Assembly (NCBI RefSeq): GCF_013096535.2
Contig: NZ_CP051265.2
Span: 1,364,001-1,428,000, forward strand
From: Wolbachia endosymbiont of Diaphorina citri
GTDB taxonomy: Bacteria; Pseudomonadota; Alphaproteobacteria; Rickettsiales; Anaplasmataceae
Reading direction: 5' to 3'
Length of the DNA stretch: 64,000 nt
Below, piece after piece: positions 29,310-38,447 of this stretch; the first letter of the stretch is position 1, and each line of letters opens with the position of its first letter. Below the pieces are notes generated by a model that did no database searches, was not told the DNA's origin, and was given only the letters and a program-made list of their open reading frames with translations. The position numbers and the translations under genes are program-made.

Positions 29310-31703
29310 TTACATCTGTCTTCCAGCGTTATGAGTTAGAAATCTAGAGATGATTGTATCTTCCATACGAGTACACATATTCTTCATGGCTATGATAGAT
29401 GATAGTGATGCTTGTCCATCTTCTACCATATCTAGTTTAGTACTAGGCTCTAACTGCATACGCGCAATGCCATTAGCCAAAGGTGTTACTCTTTCTACAT
29501 TAACATTTTTAGTGCGATATGACCACCTGTAAGGACTATGTAATATTTGTTCTTTTACTTCATCTATTTCAGCTGGACACGCTTTAGTATTAGTTCCTAA
29601 CTTCATACATTTAATTTGGTCAGTTATAAATGCTACTCTTTTTTCATTAAGTTTAGCGTTATACTGTAATTGTTCAATTTGGTTAGCTTGATCTCTTATC
29701 ATAAATTCAAAGCTGATAGATAGACGTGATTTTATTTCTCTCAACATATATGATGCTATGTGTTGCACCATATGTGAAGCTGTGTGTTGCACTTTCATTA
29801 ATGCTTTGTTTCTGAGTATACTTGATTCTAAGTTAAGCCGCGTAAGTATATCTAGTGCTCTTTGTTCTGCTTCCACTAGAAGATTACTTATGCCTTGACG
29901 TTCAGCTAAATCTCTTATAGTTTCACCGCAGTGATCAGGCAATAAAGTACTTGCGTTATAACATAGTAAAGTCATTACTACTATCCAGTTTCTACGTTCG
30001 ACAGCATAAGTTAAAGGAGATTCCCCTAAGTCATTCTGCGCATTAACATTTGCTCCATATAAAATTAAGATCTTTACTACTTCCGGATGGTTATACTTGG
30101 CAGCTTCATGTAAAGCAGTTAATCTTACATCGTTACTTGCACTAACATTTGCTCCAAGTGCTAATAGAGTGCATACCAATTGTATATTACCATGTTTGGC
30201 AGCATAACGTAAAACTTCAGCTCCAGCTAATTTCATTACCTCATCATATATTTCAAGTTGCACTAGGGTATGTTGTATTTCAAAAAAATTACATGGACAA
30301 ATAGTAGGCAGTATTTTACATAAATCCTTTATAGCAATAGTTGCTCGATTTCCTATCAGGACATCCATCATTTGCACATCATTCTTTGTAAAGGCACAAT
30401 CAAAAGGAGTCCATCCCCATGCATCCTTATGATTAACACTTGCTCCATAGCTTATTAAGAGCTCTACTGCTTCCAAATTACCAAGCGCAGCAGCAATATG
30501 TAAGGGAGTTCGCCCCAATAACATATCCTCTATATCAACACTTGCTCTACATCGTGATATGGCGTGTAATAGGCTCTTTAATATTGGTGTATCATTCTTT
30601 GCAGCAGCCCAATATAAAGAAGTCCATCCAAATACATCCACTTTCTCAATATTTTTGCCAATATTCTCATCGTTTTCTATTATACAATCCACCACTTCTT
30701 TATTGACATTTGCAACAGCAAGATGTAAAGGAGTAAGTTTAAGCGCCCCATTCCTCTTAACATCTGCTCCATTCTTCATTAAGTACTTTACTACTTCTTT
30801 ATGGCCATGACCGGCAGCCTCATATAAAGCAGTCAATCTCGCTAGATCCTCTGCATTAACATCTGCCTTATTTTTTACTAAGATTTTTATTATTTCTATA
30901 TCGCCATTTGCAGCTGGCTGATATAAAGTAGTCCGTTGAGATGAATCCATACTATTAACATTTGCTCCATTTTTTATTAGCTCTGATACCATTTTTGCAT
31001 TGCTATTTTCAGTAGCCCAATGTAAAACATTCCATTGAGAAAATGGCCCTTTTGAGTGAATATTGATTCCTTTTGCTTTACACAGAGCATTGAATACATT
31101 CATCAAGTTAAAATCCATAGCTAAACACAATAATCCGTATTGATCATACCCACTATGTATATCGTAATTTAATGTAAACCAATAATTTACATTAAATCTA
31201 GCTTTCTTCCACTCGTGATACACATCTTTACTTGCTTTCTTTAGCTTCTCTATTGCCTCTAGTATCTTTTGTGTATCTAACATCACTGGCATTTTCTCTG
31301 ATGTTTTTCGCACATTCAGTACATCTTCTGTCGTTACTGCTTTTGATTTTTCTGATGTCTCTTGTACACCTAACTTTTTTAGTACTCTCTTTAATATCTT
31401 TTGTGCATCTGATACTCCTTGCTCTTTTAGTATTTTTTCTGATTTCTCTAATGTCTGTGGTATATGTTGCACTTTTAGTCTCTTTTTTAATGGCTCTGGT
31501 GTCTCTTGCACTATTGGAATCTCGTTTGATATTTCTAATTTATGCGATATCCCTTCTAACATTCTTAATACTTCTTTTCTCTCCAGTATCCTTGCTTTAT
31601 TTAGTAGCTCTTTTATTTTTTCAATTACATTATCTTTGCTTAAATCTTCCTTCTGATCAACTATACCTAGTATTATTTCCCATTGCTCATATGACATTAC
31701 CAT
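29310..31703 (-). CDS. Ankyrin-repeat protein with a repeat-rich insertion in its N-terminal cap, 797 aa
   Basis: Residues 1-36 and 157-190 resemble the two halves of the N-terminal cap of the 846-residue ankyrin protein (NVIEKIKELL ... YHEWKKARFNVNYWF). Between them are about 115 charged residues with internal repeats (VSDAQKILKR / MLDTQKILEA; VQETSEKSK / VRKTSEKM). About eleven ankyrin repeats cover 190-610, for example DAWGWTPFDCAFTKNDVQMM. The tail (about 620-797) is helical and coiled-coil-like (ANQIEQLQYNAKLNEKRVAF). No membrane helix is seen. GAGGTAAAGCT precedes the ATG. It is a probable host-interaction protein. Confidence 0.9.
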   Translation of the reverse strand: MVMSYEQWEIILGIVDQKEDLSKDNVIEKIKELLNKARILERKEVLRMLEGISHKLEISNEIPIVQETPEPLKKRLKVQHIPQTLEKSEKILKEQGVSDAQKILKRVLKKLGVQETSEKSKAVTTEDVLNVRKTSEKMPVMLDTQKILEAIEKLKKASKDVYHEWKKARFNVNYWFTLNYDIHSGYDQYGLLCLAMDFNLMNVFNALCKAKGINIHSKGPFSQWNVLHWATENSNAKMVSELIKNGANVNSMDSSQRTTLYQPAANGDIEIIKILVKNKADVNAEDLARLTALYEAAGHGHKEVVKYLMKNGADVKRNGALKLTPLHLAVANVNKEVVDCIIENDENIGKNIEKVDVFGWTSLYWAAAKNDTPILKSLLHAISRCRASVDIEDMLLGRTPLHIAAALGNLEAVELLISYGASVNHKDAWGWTPFDCAFTKNDVQMMDVLIGNRATIAIKDLCKILPTICPCNFFEIQHTLVQLEIYDEVMKLAGAEVLRYAAKHGNIQLVCTLLALGANVSASNDVRLTALHEAAKYNHPEVVKILILYGANVNAQNDLGESPLTYAVERRNWIVVMTLLCYNASTLLPDHCGETIRDLAERQGISNLLVEAEQRALDILTRLNLESSILRNKALMKVQHTASHMVQHIASYMLREIKSRLSISFEFMIRDQANQIEQLQYNAKLNEKRVAFITDQIKCMKLGTNTKACPAEIDEVKEQILHSPYRWSYRTKNVNVERVTPLANGIARMQLEPSTKLDMVEDGQASLSSIIAMKNMCTRMEDTIISRFLTHNAGRQM

Positions 31704-31876
31704 AGCTTTACCTCATACTGTAGAATATTTTTTGATGCTATATATTATGGTACAATGGTCAACACATTTTTCCATAGCGTAACTTGAGAGTCTAAAAGAC
31801 TGTTATTAACTTGCAGAAAACTAAGCTTGTCTGAAACCACTTAATTGATTATAATTATAAGTTTTAAGGCAGCAAA

Positions 31877-33163
31877 ATGACAGCTTTTTTTCCTTTAATT
31901 ATTTTTTTAATCTTATACCTTGGAAGTGGTATCTATTTTTCCTTTATCGGAATTGATAATCCGCTTCGCCAAGTTTCACCGGTAATTTGCCTACTACCGG
32001 CACTATTTTTTGCTGTTGCACGCAATGCAGGTAAAATTCAACGTAACATAGATACTGTCATCGAGGGTATGGGTGATAAAAATACCCTTACTATGTGTTT
32101 AATTTTTCTATTTTCTGGAGCATTTTCTGTGGTTACTCAATCAATTGGTAGTGCAGATACTGTTGCTAATTTAATTCTCAATTTTCTTCCAGCAAGATTA
32201 CTACTGCCTGGAGTATTTGTGGCTTCCGCTTTTATATCAACTGCAATTGGTACATCTATGGGAGTTGTTGTATTGATGGTACCAATAGCTGTTAACTTAG
32301 CAAAAAGTGGAGCTTTTGGTCTTGAAATAGGAACTGCAACTGTAGTTGGAGGTGCCGTATTTGGTGATAACCTTTCAATGATATCTGACACTACTATTGC
32401 ATCTGTGTCTTCACAGGGTGCTACGATAAAGGATAAACTTAAAGTAAATTCTAAAGTAGCATTTGTTGCCAGCATTATAACACTTGTCTATCTAGCAGTT
32501 ATGGCAGATAGTACAAAAATTATTCCTACATCAAATTTAGATTATTTATCACTAATAAAGATTATTCCTTATATTTCTTTAATAATCATGGGGTTATTTG
32601 AAATGACTACTTTAGTCACAATAACTGTAAATATAATTATTGCTGGTGTATTAGGGGTAACTTTTTTTGACTATACTATCATCCAACTCTCTCATAACAT
32701 ATATGACGGTTTCACAAAAGTAAACGAGATAGTGATATTCGCTCTATTTATTGGTGGGTTAAGCCATATAATGTATAAGCAGGGTAAAGAGGCATTATAT
32801 AGACTCATCGATGAAAGTAATATTACAAAAACTAAAGCTGAATTTGTAATAGCGGGTATAGCATCTATGTTTACTGTTTTGGTTGCTAATAATACCATTG
32901 CTATTTTATTAAGTGGCGATATTGCAAAAAGGCTTGCACAAAAGCACAATATTCCGCCATACCGTAGTGCATACTTATTAGATATTTTTGCTTGTGTTAC
33001 AAAAGGCATTTTGCCTTATGGTTCCCAGCTGCTGCTAGCAGGTAGCATTGCTTCTGTCTCACCTATTTCTTTGTTAACACAAGTGTATTACTGCTTTATT
33101 TTAGCAGCAGTTACAGTAGGTGAAATAATCATCAATGGCAGACGTTGCGCGGCTACAACTTAA
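31877..33163 (+). CDS. NhaC-type Na+/H+ antiporter
   Basis: 428 residues with about 11 membrane helices. Diagnostic segments are STAIGTSMGVVVLMVPIAVN, VVGGAVFGDNLSMISDTTIA (the conserved ion-path motif GDNLSxxSDTT) and a mirrored second half near VANNTIAILLSGDIAK. The protein probably exports sodium in exchange for protons across the inner membrane, helping pH and salt balance. No operon partner is evident; the next gene, prfB, is on the other strand. The NhaC family is clear, and the exact ion specificity is inferred. Confidence 0.88.
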   Translation: MTAFFPLIIFLILYLGSGIYFSFIGIDNPLRQVSPVICLLPALFFAVARNAGKIQRNIDTVIEGMGDKNTLTMCLIFLFSGAFSVVTQSIGSADTVANLILNFLPARLLLPGVFVASAFISTAIGTSMGVVVLMVPIAVNLAKSGAFGLEIGTATVVGGAVFGDNLSMISDTTIASVSSQGATIKDKLKVNSKVAFVASIITLVYLAVMADSTKIIPTSNLDYLSLIKIIPYISLIIMGLFEMTTLVTITVNIIIAGVLGVTFFDYTIIQLSHNIYDGFTKVNEIVIFALFIGGLSHIMYKQGKEALYRLIDESNITKTKAEFVIAGIASMFTVLVANNTIAILLSGDIAKRLAQKHNIPPYRSAYLLDIFACVTKGILPYGSQLLLAGSIASVSPISLLTQVYYCFILAAVTVGEIIINGRRCAATT

Positions 33164-33337
33164 TGTACGAAGATTTCTCTTCATATTACATTTTTGTGCC
33201 CATAAGAAACGAGTTGCCATTTTCATCAGCTACTTGGATAATAAATATATTCACAAAGTTGTTCCATTTTTCTCAGTAGGTTTTGGTTTTCTTTTCCCCT
33301 TATTAGCAGAGCATAAAACTTAACTTTTTAATAAATC

Positions 33338-34439
33338 TCATTTTAACTCCAATATACTAACTATGAAACAATCTATATTGCCATCAAAAACGGAATTTAT
33401 ATTGCCGACTTCATGTCCAGTCCTTAAATCCTTCACCATTTGATACGGATGCATAACATACGATCTGATCTGACTGCCCCAACCTATATCGCATTTCTTA
33501 CCATATTCTTCGGCCATTTTCTGTTCTTTTTTTTCCAATTCAATTTTATATAAACGTCCTTTAAGTAGCTTTAGTGCTTCATCTTTATTTTTATGTTGAG
33601 AACGACCATTTTGGCATTGAACTACAACACCTGTTGGAATATGTGTAATACGTACTGCACTTTCAGTCTTATTTACATGCTGACCGCCTGCTCCAGAGGC
33701 ACGGTAAGTATCGATCTTTAAATCCTTTTCATCGACAACAATATCTATTGAATCTTCAATCACTGGAGTTACTCCTACACTTGCAAAACTGGTATGACGT
33801 TTACCATTTGCATCAAATGGTGATATTCTAACCAATCTATGAACTCCACTTTCGCTTTTTGCCCACCCGTAAGCTTTTTCTCCGATGATCTTTATTGTTG
33901 TAGATTTTATACCAACCGCATCACCATCTAATTTTTCTACAACTTCAACTTTAAAATTGTGATAAATTTCTGCCCATCTTGTATACATGCGCATGAGCAT
34001 CTCGGCCCAATCATTGCTCTCTGTTCCACCAGCTCCTGAGTGGATTTCTAGAAAGCAGTTATTATTATCTGCTTCACCAGTAAATAAGGATTCTGTCTCT
34101 TTAAGTTTGATTAATTTCTCTAGCTTGGCTAATTCATTTTCAACTTCAGAAAAAAATTCTTCATCATTCTCATCAATAGCAGATTTCATCAAGCTGATAG
34201 CATCGTTGTAATCGCTTTCTAGCTTTGAAAACGATTCTATTTCATGCTTAATTTTAGAGCGTTCTTTTAAAATTTCTTGTGCTTTTTGATTGTCTTGCCA
34301 CAGATTATCATTCGACGCTTGAGAATCCAGCTCTTCAAGACGCAACTTCAATCTTTCTATGTCAAAGACACCTCCTGATAAGAGAAATACTTTTATTTAA
34401 GCCTTGAAAGTATTCAAGGATTTCTGGATGGGTTTTCAT
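33338..34439 (-). CDS. prfB: Peptide chain release factor 2, with programmed +1 frameshift
   Basis: RF2 terminates translation at UGA and UAA. The full gene starts at ATG 34439 (MKTHPEILEYFQGLNKS). It reads 25 codons to CTT, meets an in-frame TGA at 34362-34364, and continues in the +1 frame (DIERLKLRLEELD) to give 366 residues, the normal RF2 length. The downstream frame alone would start at a TTG and lose the N-terminus. The SPF anticodon-like tripeptide (about 206-208, RISPFDANG) and the GGQ catalytic loop (about 251-253, SGAGGQHVN) are both intact. Expression is autoregulated: low RF2 lets the ribosome shift past the TGA. Confidence 0.97.
34361..34376 (-). promoter_or_regulatory. prfB programmed frameshift site
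   Basis: On the minus strand the sequence is AGGAGG TGT CTT TGA C. The internal Shine-Dalgarno-like AGGAGG lies 3 bases upstream of the slippery CTT, which is followed by TGA and C. This is the known bacterial RF2 arrangement; the usual AGGGGGTAT is here AGGAGGTGT, and spacing is preserved. Codon 26 is the TGA. Confidence 0.95.
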
Positions 34440-34594
34440 TATACTTTAGACTTTAATATATTTATTATCAATAACAATAACAGCAAACAAAATAGAAATT
34501 TAACCATATAATAGTTAATTCAAAATAATTTTATTATACTTGAATGTTCAATAAAATCAAGTGTGTATATTTATTAAAAAAATAAGGTAAAGTA

Positions 34595-35965
34595 ATGAAT
34601 ATTAAAACAAGTTCTCATTATGGTTTAGACAAAAAGGCTATTGATGATTTAATAGAGTCTCTAGATAATCAAGAATTAGAAAATGTTCGTAATATTGTAA
34701 AAACGATAGATAGCGTTCAGTTAGCTTATTTTTTATCTACTTCGATCAGTGATCACAGGGAGAAATTAGTTAATATCCTCGATCAACATTTGTTAAGTGA
34801 TGCCTTAGTACATGTAGTACCAGATTTACAAGTAGAGATCATAGAAATATTGGGAATAGAAAATACAGCAAAGTTACTAATGCTTCTTGATGTAGAAGAC
34901 ATAGTAGCCATAGTGAAAGATTTGGATAGAAAGTCTATAGAAAACATACTTAACTATTTACCCAATGCAACTCAAAAATTAGTAGAGGAATTGTTATCAT
35001 ACCCAGAAGAAAGTGCAGGAAGATTGATACATAAAAATATGGTTATAGCTCCATATTATTGGACGATAAATCAGCTAATGGAATTCTTGCGCAATTATAA
35101 AAAAATACCAGAAACATTTTACCAAATCTTCATCATTAACTCGAAATTAGAACCTATAGGTAGTTTCAACTTAAATAAGGTAATATCTCACTCAGGAGAA
35201 ACAATAATAAAAGAGATAATGAGTCAAGATATAAAAATAATTAAAACTGGAATGGACCAAGAAGAAGTAGCAAGAATATTTAAGGATTACTCTCTATTAT
35301 CAGCTCCAGTAGTAAATAAGAATGGTAAAATTATCGGTGTAATCCTTATTGAAGATGTAATCAAAATTGTTCAGCAAGAAGCAGAAGAGGATGTACTTAA
35401 AATAAGCGGTGTATCTTCTAAATCTGATATAAATGCTCCTATACATAAAACTATAATTAAAAGGCTACCTTGGTTATTATTTAACCTCTTAGCTGCAACA
35501 ATATGTTCTATAGTAGTTGGCTTTTTCGATAACGTAATAGAAAGTTTTATAGTACTACCAATAATTATGCCAATAATTGCATCAATGAGCGGAAATGCAG
35601 GATCCCAAACAGTAACACTAACTATCCGGGCAATCGCAACAAAATATCTAACTGAGCAAAATGCAAAAAGAATACTGATGAAAGAATTTTTAATAGGTCT
35701 TATAAATGGAGTGATTTTATCTACAATTTCACTCGTAGTATTAGCAATAAGGTTCCATAGTTTAAAAGTAGAGATCATTTTCGTAGTTTCCATGATTGCA
35801 ATGTCGATCATTGCAACATTTATCGGCACTTTTATTCCTATAATGCTTCATCGTTTAAGATCCGATCCTGCTGTTTCGTCTTCAATCTTAACATCAGCAA
35901 CAACTGATATTCTCTCAGCTCTTATATTTTTTGGTCTAGCCACGATCTTTTTATTAAATAGCTGA
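34595..35965 (+). CDS. mgtE: MgtE, magnesium transporter
   Basis: 456 residues. It has the usual order: a helical N domain (about 1-130), paired CBS domains (about 135-265; KEIMSQDIKIIKTG, VNKNGKIIGVILIEDVI) that sense Mg2+, and five membrane helices. The signature SGNAGSQTVTLTIRAIAT lies before the pore and DPAVSSSILTSATTDIL near the end. It imports magnesium and is gated by cytosolic Mg2+ through the CBS/N domains. It is divergent from prfB and appears to be monocistronic. Confidence 0.95.
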   Translation: MNIKTSSHYGLDKKAIDDLIESLDNQELENVRNIVKTIDSVQLAYFLSTSISDHREKLVNILDQHLLSDALVHVVPDLQVEIIEILGIENTAKLLMLLDVEDIVAIVKDLDRKSIENILNYLPNATQKLVEELLSYPEESAGRLIHKNMVIAPYYWTINQLMEFLRNYKKIPETFYQIFIINSKLEPIGSFNLNKVISHSGETIIKEIMSQDIKIIKTGMDQEEVARIFKDYSLLSAPVVNKNGKIIGVILIEDVIKIVQQEAEEDVLKISGVSSKSDINAPIHKTIIKRLPWLLFNLLAATICSIVVGFFDNVIESFIVLPIIMPIIASMSGNAGSQTVTLTIRAIATKYLTEQNAKRILMKEFLIGLINGVILSTISLVVLAIRFHSLKVEIIFVVSMIAMSIIATFIGTFIPIMLHRLRSDPAVSSSILTSATTDILSALIFFGLATIFLLNS

Positions 35966-36333
35966 ATCTTGCTATATAAAAATTGCTTTACAAGCTTTAA
36001 CTGCCACGTTATCATTGCTTCTAGATGTACCGCAGAAAAAATTTATGGTGCGGTTGTTGTAGATGAAGTTTAGATTTAACTGAAAGTATATTAAGTTTAA
36101 TCCTAAAAAGTTTAAAAGATAAAAGAAAGGGTAGTGTTAATCAAGTAATACATCCTAATCTTTTTCTCAGTCAAAATAAATGTATAAAGTACATGAGTCT
36201 ATAAATTTGGCTGTTTTAGTTTTAAAAATACAAACTAAAATAAAATGCTAAAATATGCTAAAAAGTTCTTGCTTTGCTAGATCTTTTTAGCCATAACAAA
36301 ATTATATTTTACGTAATAAATGTGTGGGGTATT

Positions 36334-38403
36334 ATGTTAAAGACATCACATTCTGTAGATTATTTTAAACAAGCAGTTAATCGATCTGAGTTAATAAAAG
36401 ATACACTATCATCTAGTAGTCAACAAATACCTATTGATTTAGATTTGCCGGAAGATTTTATAATAGGGGAATCAATTGGAGAAGGAGATTGTTTCTTTGA
36501 TGCAGTTGCACAAGGACTTAATCAATTAAAGCCTTTAGGGACCTTTACTGCAAAATCTTTAAGGAAGATTTGTAAGATATTTGCAAAGAGTCAATTTGGT
36601 CTTGATTCGTCATGGCTTACAGAAGCGTTAAAAAATGATGGTGGAAGCATTTCTTCTTATGTTCAACGAATTGAGTTTACCGCAGATGATATTAAGAAAG
36701 GGTATAGAGCAATAGATAGATTAAAATTAACTACGGCTACATGGGGTCTGCCAGAAATTGAGGGAAGAATAATTTGTATAGTATATAAGGTAAGATTGCA
36801 TTTTATTAAAGAACGCATTACTTGCAATGGAGGAAATGTAATAACACATCATCTTATTGATAGAGAAGGTTACCAAAAGGGTGCATTAGATCGCGATATT
36901 TTGAATAAGGAAGTTTACTATAGAGGAGATACTATACACATAATAAATAGAGGGAAATTTCATTTTGAGCCAATCTTAAGAAAACAAATGTTACCTAATT
37001 GCTATAACATCAGGCCTAGTGAAAAAAAATTAGACAGTGAGTCTATTTGCTTTCAACAAAATTCCGAAGCAGAAATGAAGGATGTGACAGATAATCAAAT
37101 GGACTATGAATATTATAAAGAATCTAGCCCTGGTATAGAGGTATTGCCTACTGAGTCAACAATAGGAGCAACAGTTGACTATGAAGACAGGTTATCTAAT
37201 GAAGAACTTCAATGTGTACGAAGTCAAGAGAGCCCTGGGGTAACAAGATCTTCATCTATAGGCAGCAGTAGTACATCGACTGATGATGAAGAAATGTTTA
37301 GCTGTATAAGCATTACAAGTGATGAGATAAAGGAAAAGATGCTCTTTTTTGTTAGGGTTTTTGTTAAAGTATTCGAGGAAAAGTACTCTCAAATTTCTCA
37401 AGAGGTAAGACCAGATTCAAAAATACTGAAAACAGGCAAAGCTGTAGATGAATGTACATCAGCTGTGAATGATACTATTGCACCAGGTCTATTTAAATTC
37501 GCTTTGCAAAGAGTCAATAGGTTTATGGGTCTTATTTCTGCAAAAAGACATAAAAGAGAAAAGAAAGCGGCTTATGCAGCAATTGTGTCTTCTGGAGATA
37601 ACAAGAGAGAGATTTTAGTAAAGGCTGGTTTGGAAATTTTTCAGAAATTTGAGAAAAAAATGAGTAGGGTTGTAGATGATGATATCGATTTATGGGAGAT
37701 AGCAATTGAGAAACTTGCAACAGATGCTGTATATAGAGTAATAAATTATATTTCATCTAATACACAAGAATTTTCCGTTAATCTCATAACTAAAGGTGTT
37801 ATTTTAGGTAGGTCAAAAGATGATAAATTTCCTAAGCAGCTTGTGCATAAATCAGCGAAAATTTTTAAGTTCAAACCATTAGAATCTGAATATAAAGTAA
37901 AAGATAAGCAAAGTAGTGAAATTTTTACGACTTCAGAATTATATGAAAAAGTAGGCATAAAAATAATAGACGGTGATAATTCCAGGTGCTATCGATTAAA
38001 GGAACATAGCTCTACTGAAAGATATGGCTATCGGCTTCTCTTTGATTGGGAATTAGAAGAGAGGAAGGGGTTAAGGGAACATGAATCCAACATACCAAAT
38101 AAAGAAGAACATATACTCAAAAAAATACTTGGAAAGGAATATGTATTTAGTGGAATGTCTGAAAAATCACATGGGTATATTTTAGATGAAGAAATGGAAA
38201 AGTTAGCTAATAGTACACTAAAAGAGATTAGTGGAAAAAACCCAGCGAAAAAGAAAGATATAGAAGGAGTGTGTGAAAGATTCGAGAATGTGCTAATAAG
38301 CTCTCGAAAAAAAGATGAAGTTACATTTTCCTTTAATTTGAGCTATTTACCAAAATTCTTTATAAAAAGAGAAGTGATGTTAGACGAATTAAAAAGAAGT
38401 TAG
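36334..38403 (+). CDS. OTU-type cysteine protease domain protein (candidate deubiquitinase effector)
   Basis: I start at ATG 36334, which has GGGG 5 bases upstream; an in-frame TTG at 36274 would add 20 residues without a ribosome site. The 689-residue protein has an OTU-like domain at about 40-215. The nucleophile is Cys53 in GEGDCFFDAVAQGL, and the histidine is His210 in GKFHFEPIL. The residue three before the cysteine, usually Asp, is Glu50. A Ser/Asp-rich linker (about 300-330, SSSIGSSSTSTDDEEMF) and two helical regions follow. OTU proteases cleave ubiquitin from host proteins and Wolbachia is known to encode several, so secretion into host cells is plausible but not shown. The rest of the protein is unrecognised. 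Confidence 0.8.
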   Translation: MLKTSHSVDYFKQAVNRSELIKDTLSSSSQQIPIDLDLPEDFIIGESIGEGDCFFDAVAQGLNQLKPLGTFTAKSLRKICKIFAKSQFGLDSSWLTEALKNDGGSISSYVQRIEFTADDIKKGYRAIDRLKLTTATWGLPEIEGRIICIVYKVRLHFIKERITCNGGNVITHHLIDREGYQKGALDRDILNKEVYYRGDTIHIINRGKFHFEPILRKQMLPNCYNIRPSEKKLDSESICFQQNSEAEMKDVTDNQMDYEYYKESSPGIEVLPTESTIGATVDYEDRLSNEELQCVRSQESPGVTRSSSIGSSSTSTDDEEMFSCISITSDEIKEKMLFFVRVFVKVFEEKYSQISQEVRPDSKILKTGKAVDECTSAVNDTIAPGLFKFALQRVNRFMGLISAKRHKREKKAAYAAIVSSGDNKREILVKAGLEIFQKFEKKMSRVVDDDIDLWEIAIEKLATDAVYRVINYISSNTQEFSVNLITKGVILGRSKDDKFPKQLVHKSAKIFKFKPLESEYKVKDKQSSEIFTTSELYEKVGIKIIDGDNSRCYRLKEHSSTERYGYRLLFDWELEERKGLREHESNIPNKEEHILKKILGKEYVFSGMSEKSHGYILDEEMEKLANSTLKEISGKNPAKKKDIEGVCERFENVLISSRKKDEVTFSFNLSYLPKFFIKREVMLDELKRS

Positions 38404-38447
38404 ATAGTAAAAATCAAGAATTAGAACTGTCACGAATGGTCTTGATT

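Noticed and set aside
36274..36333. TTG start adding 20 residues to the OTU protein
   Set aside because: No ribosome site, whereas the ATG at 36334 has GGGG at good spacing.
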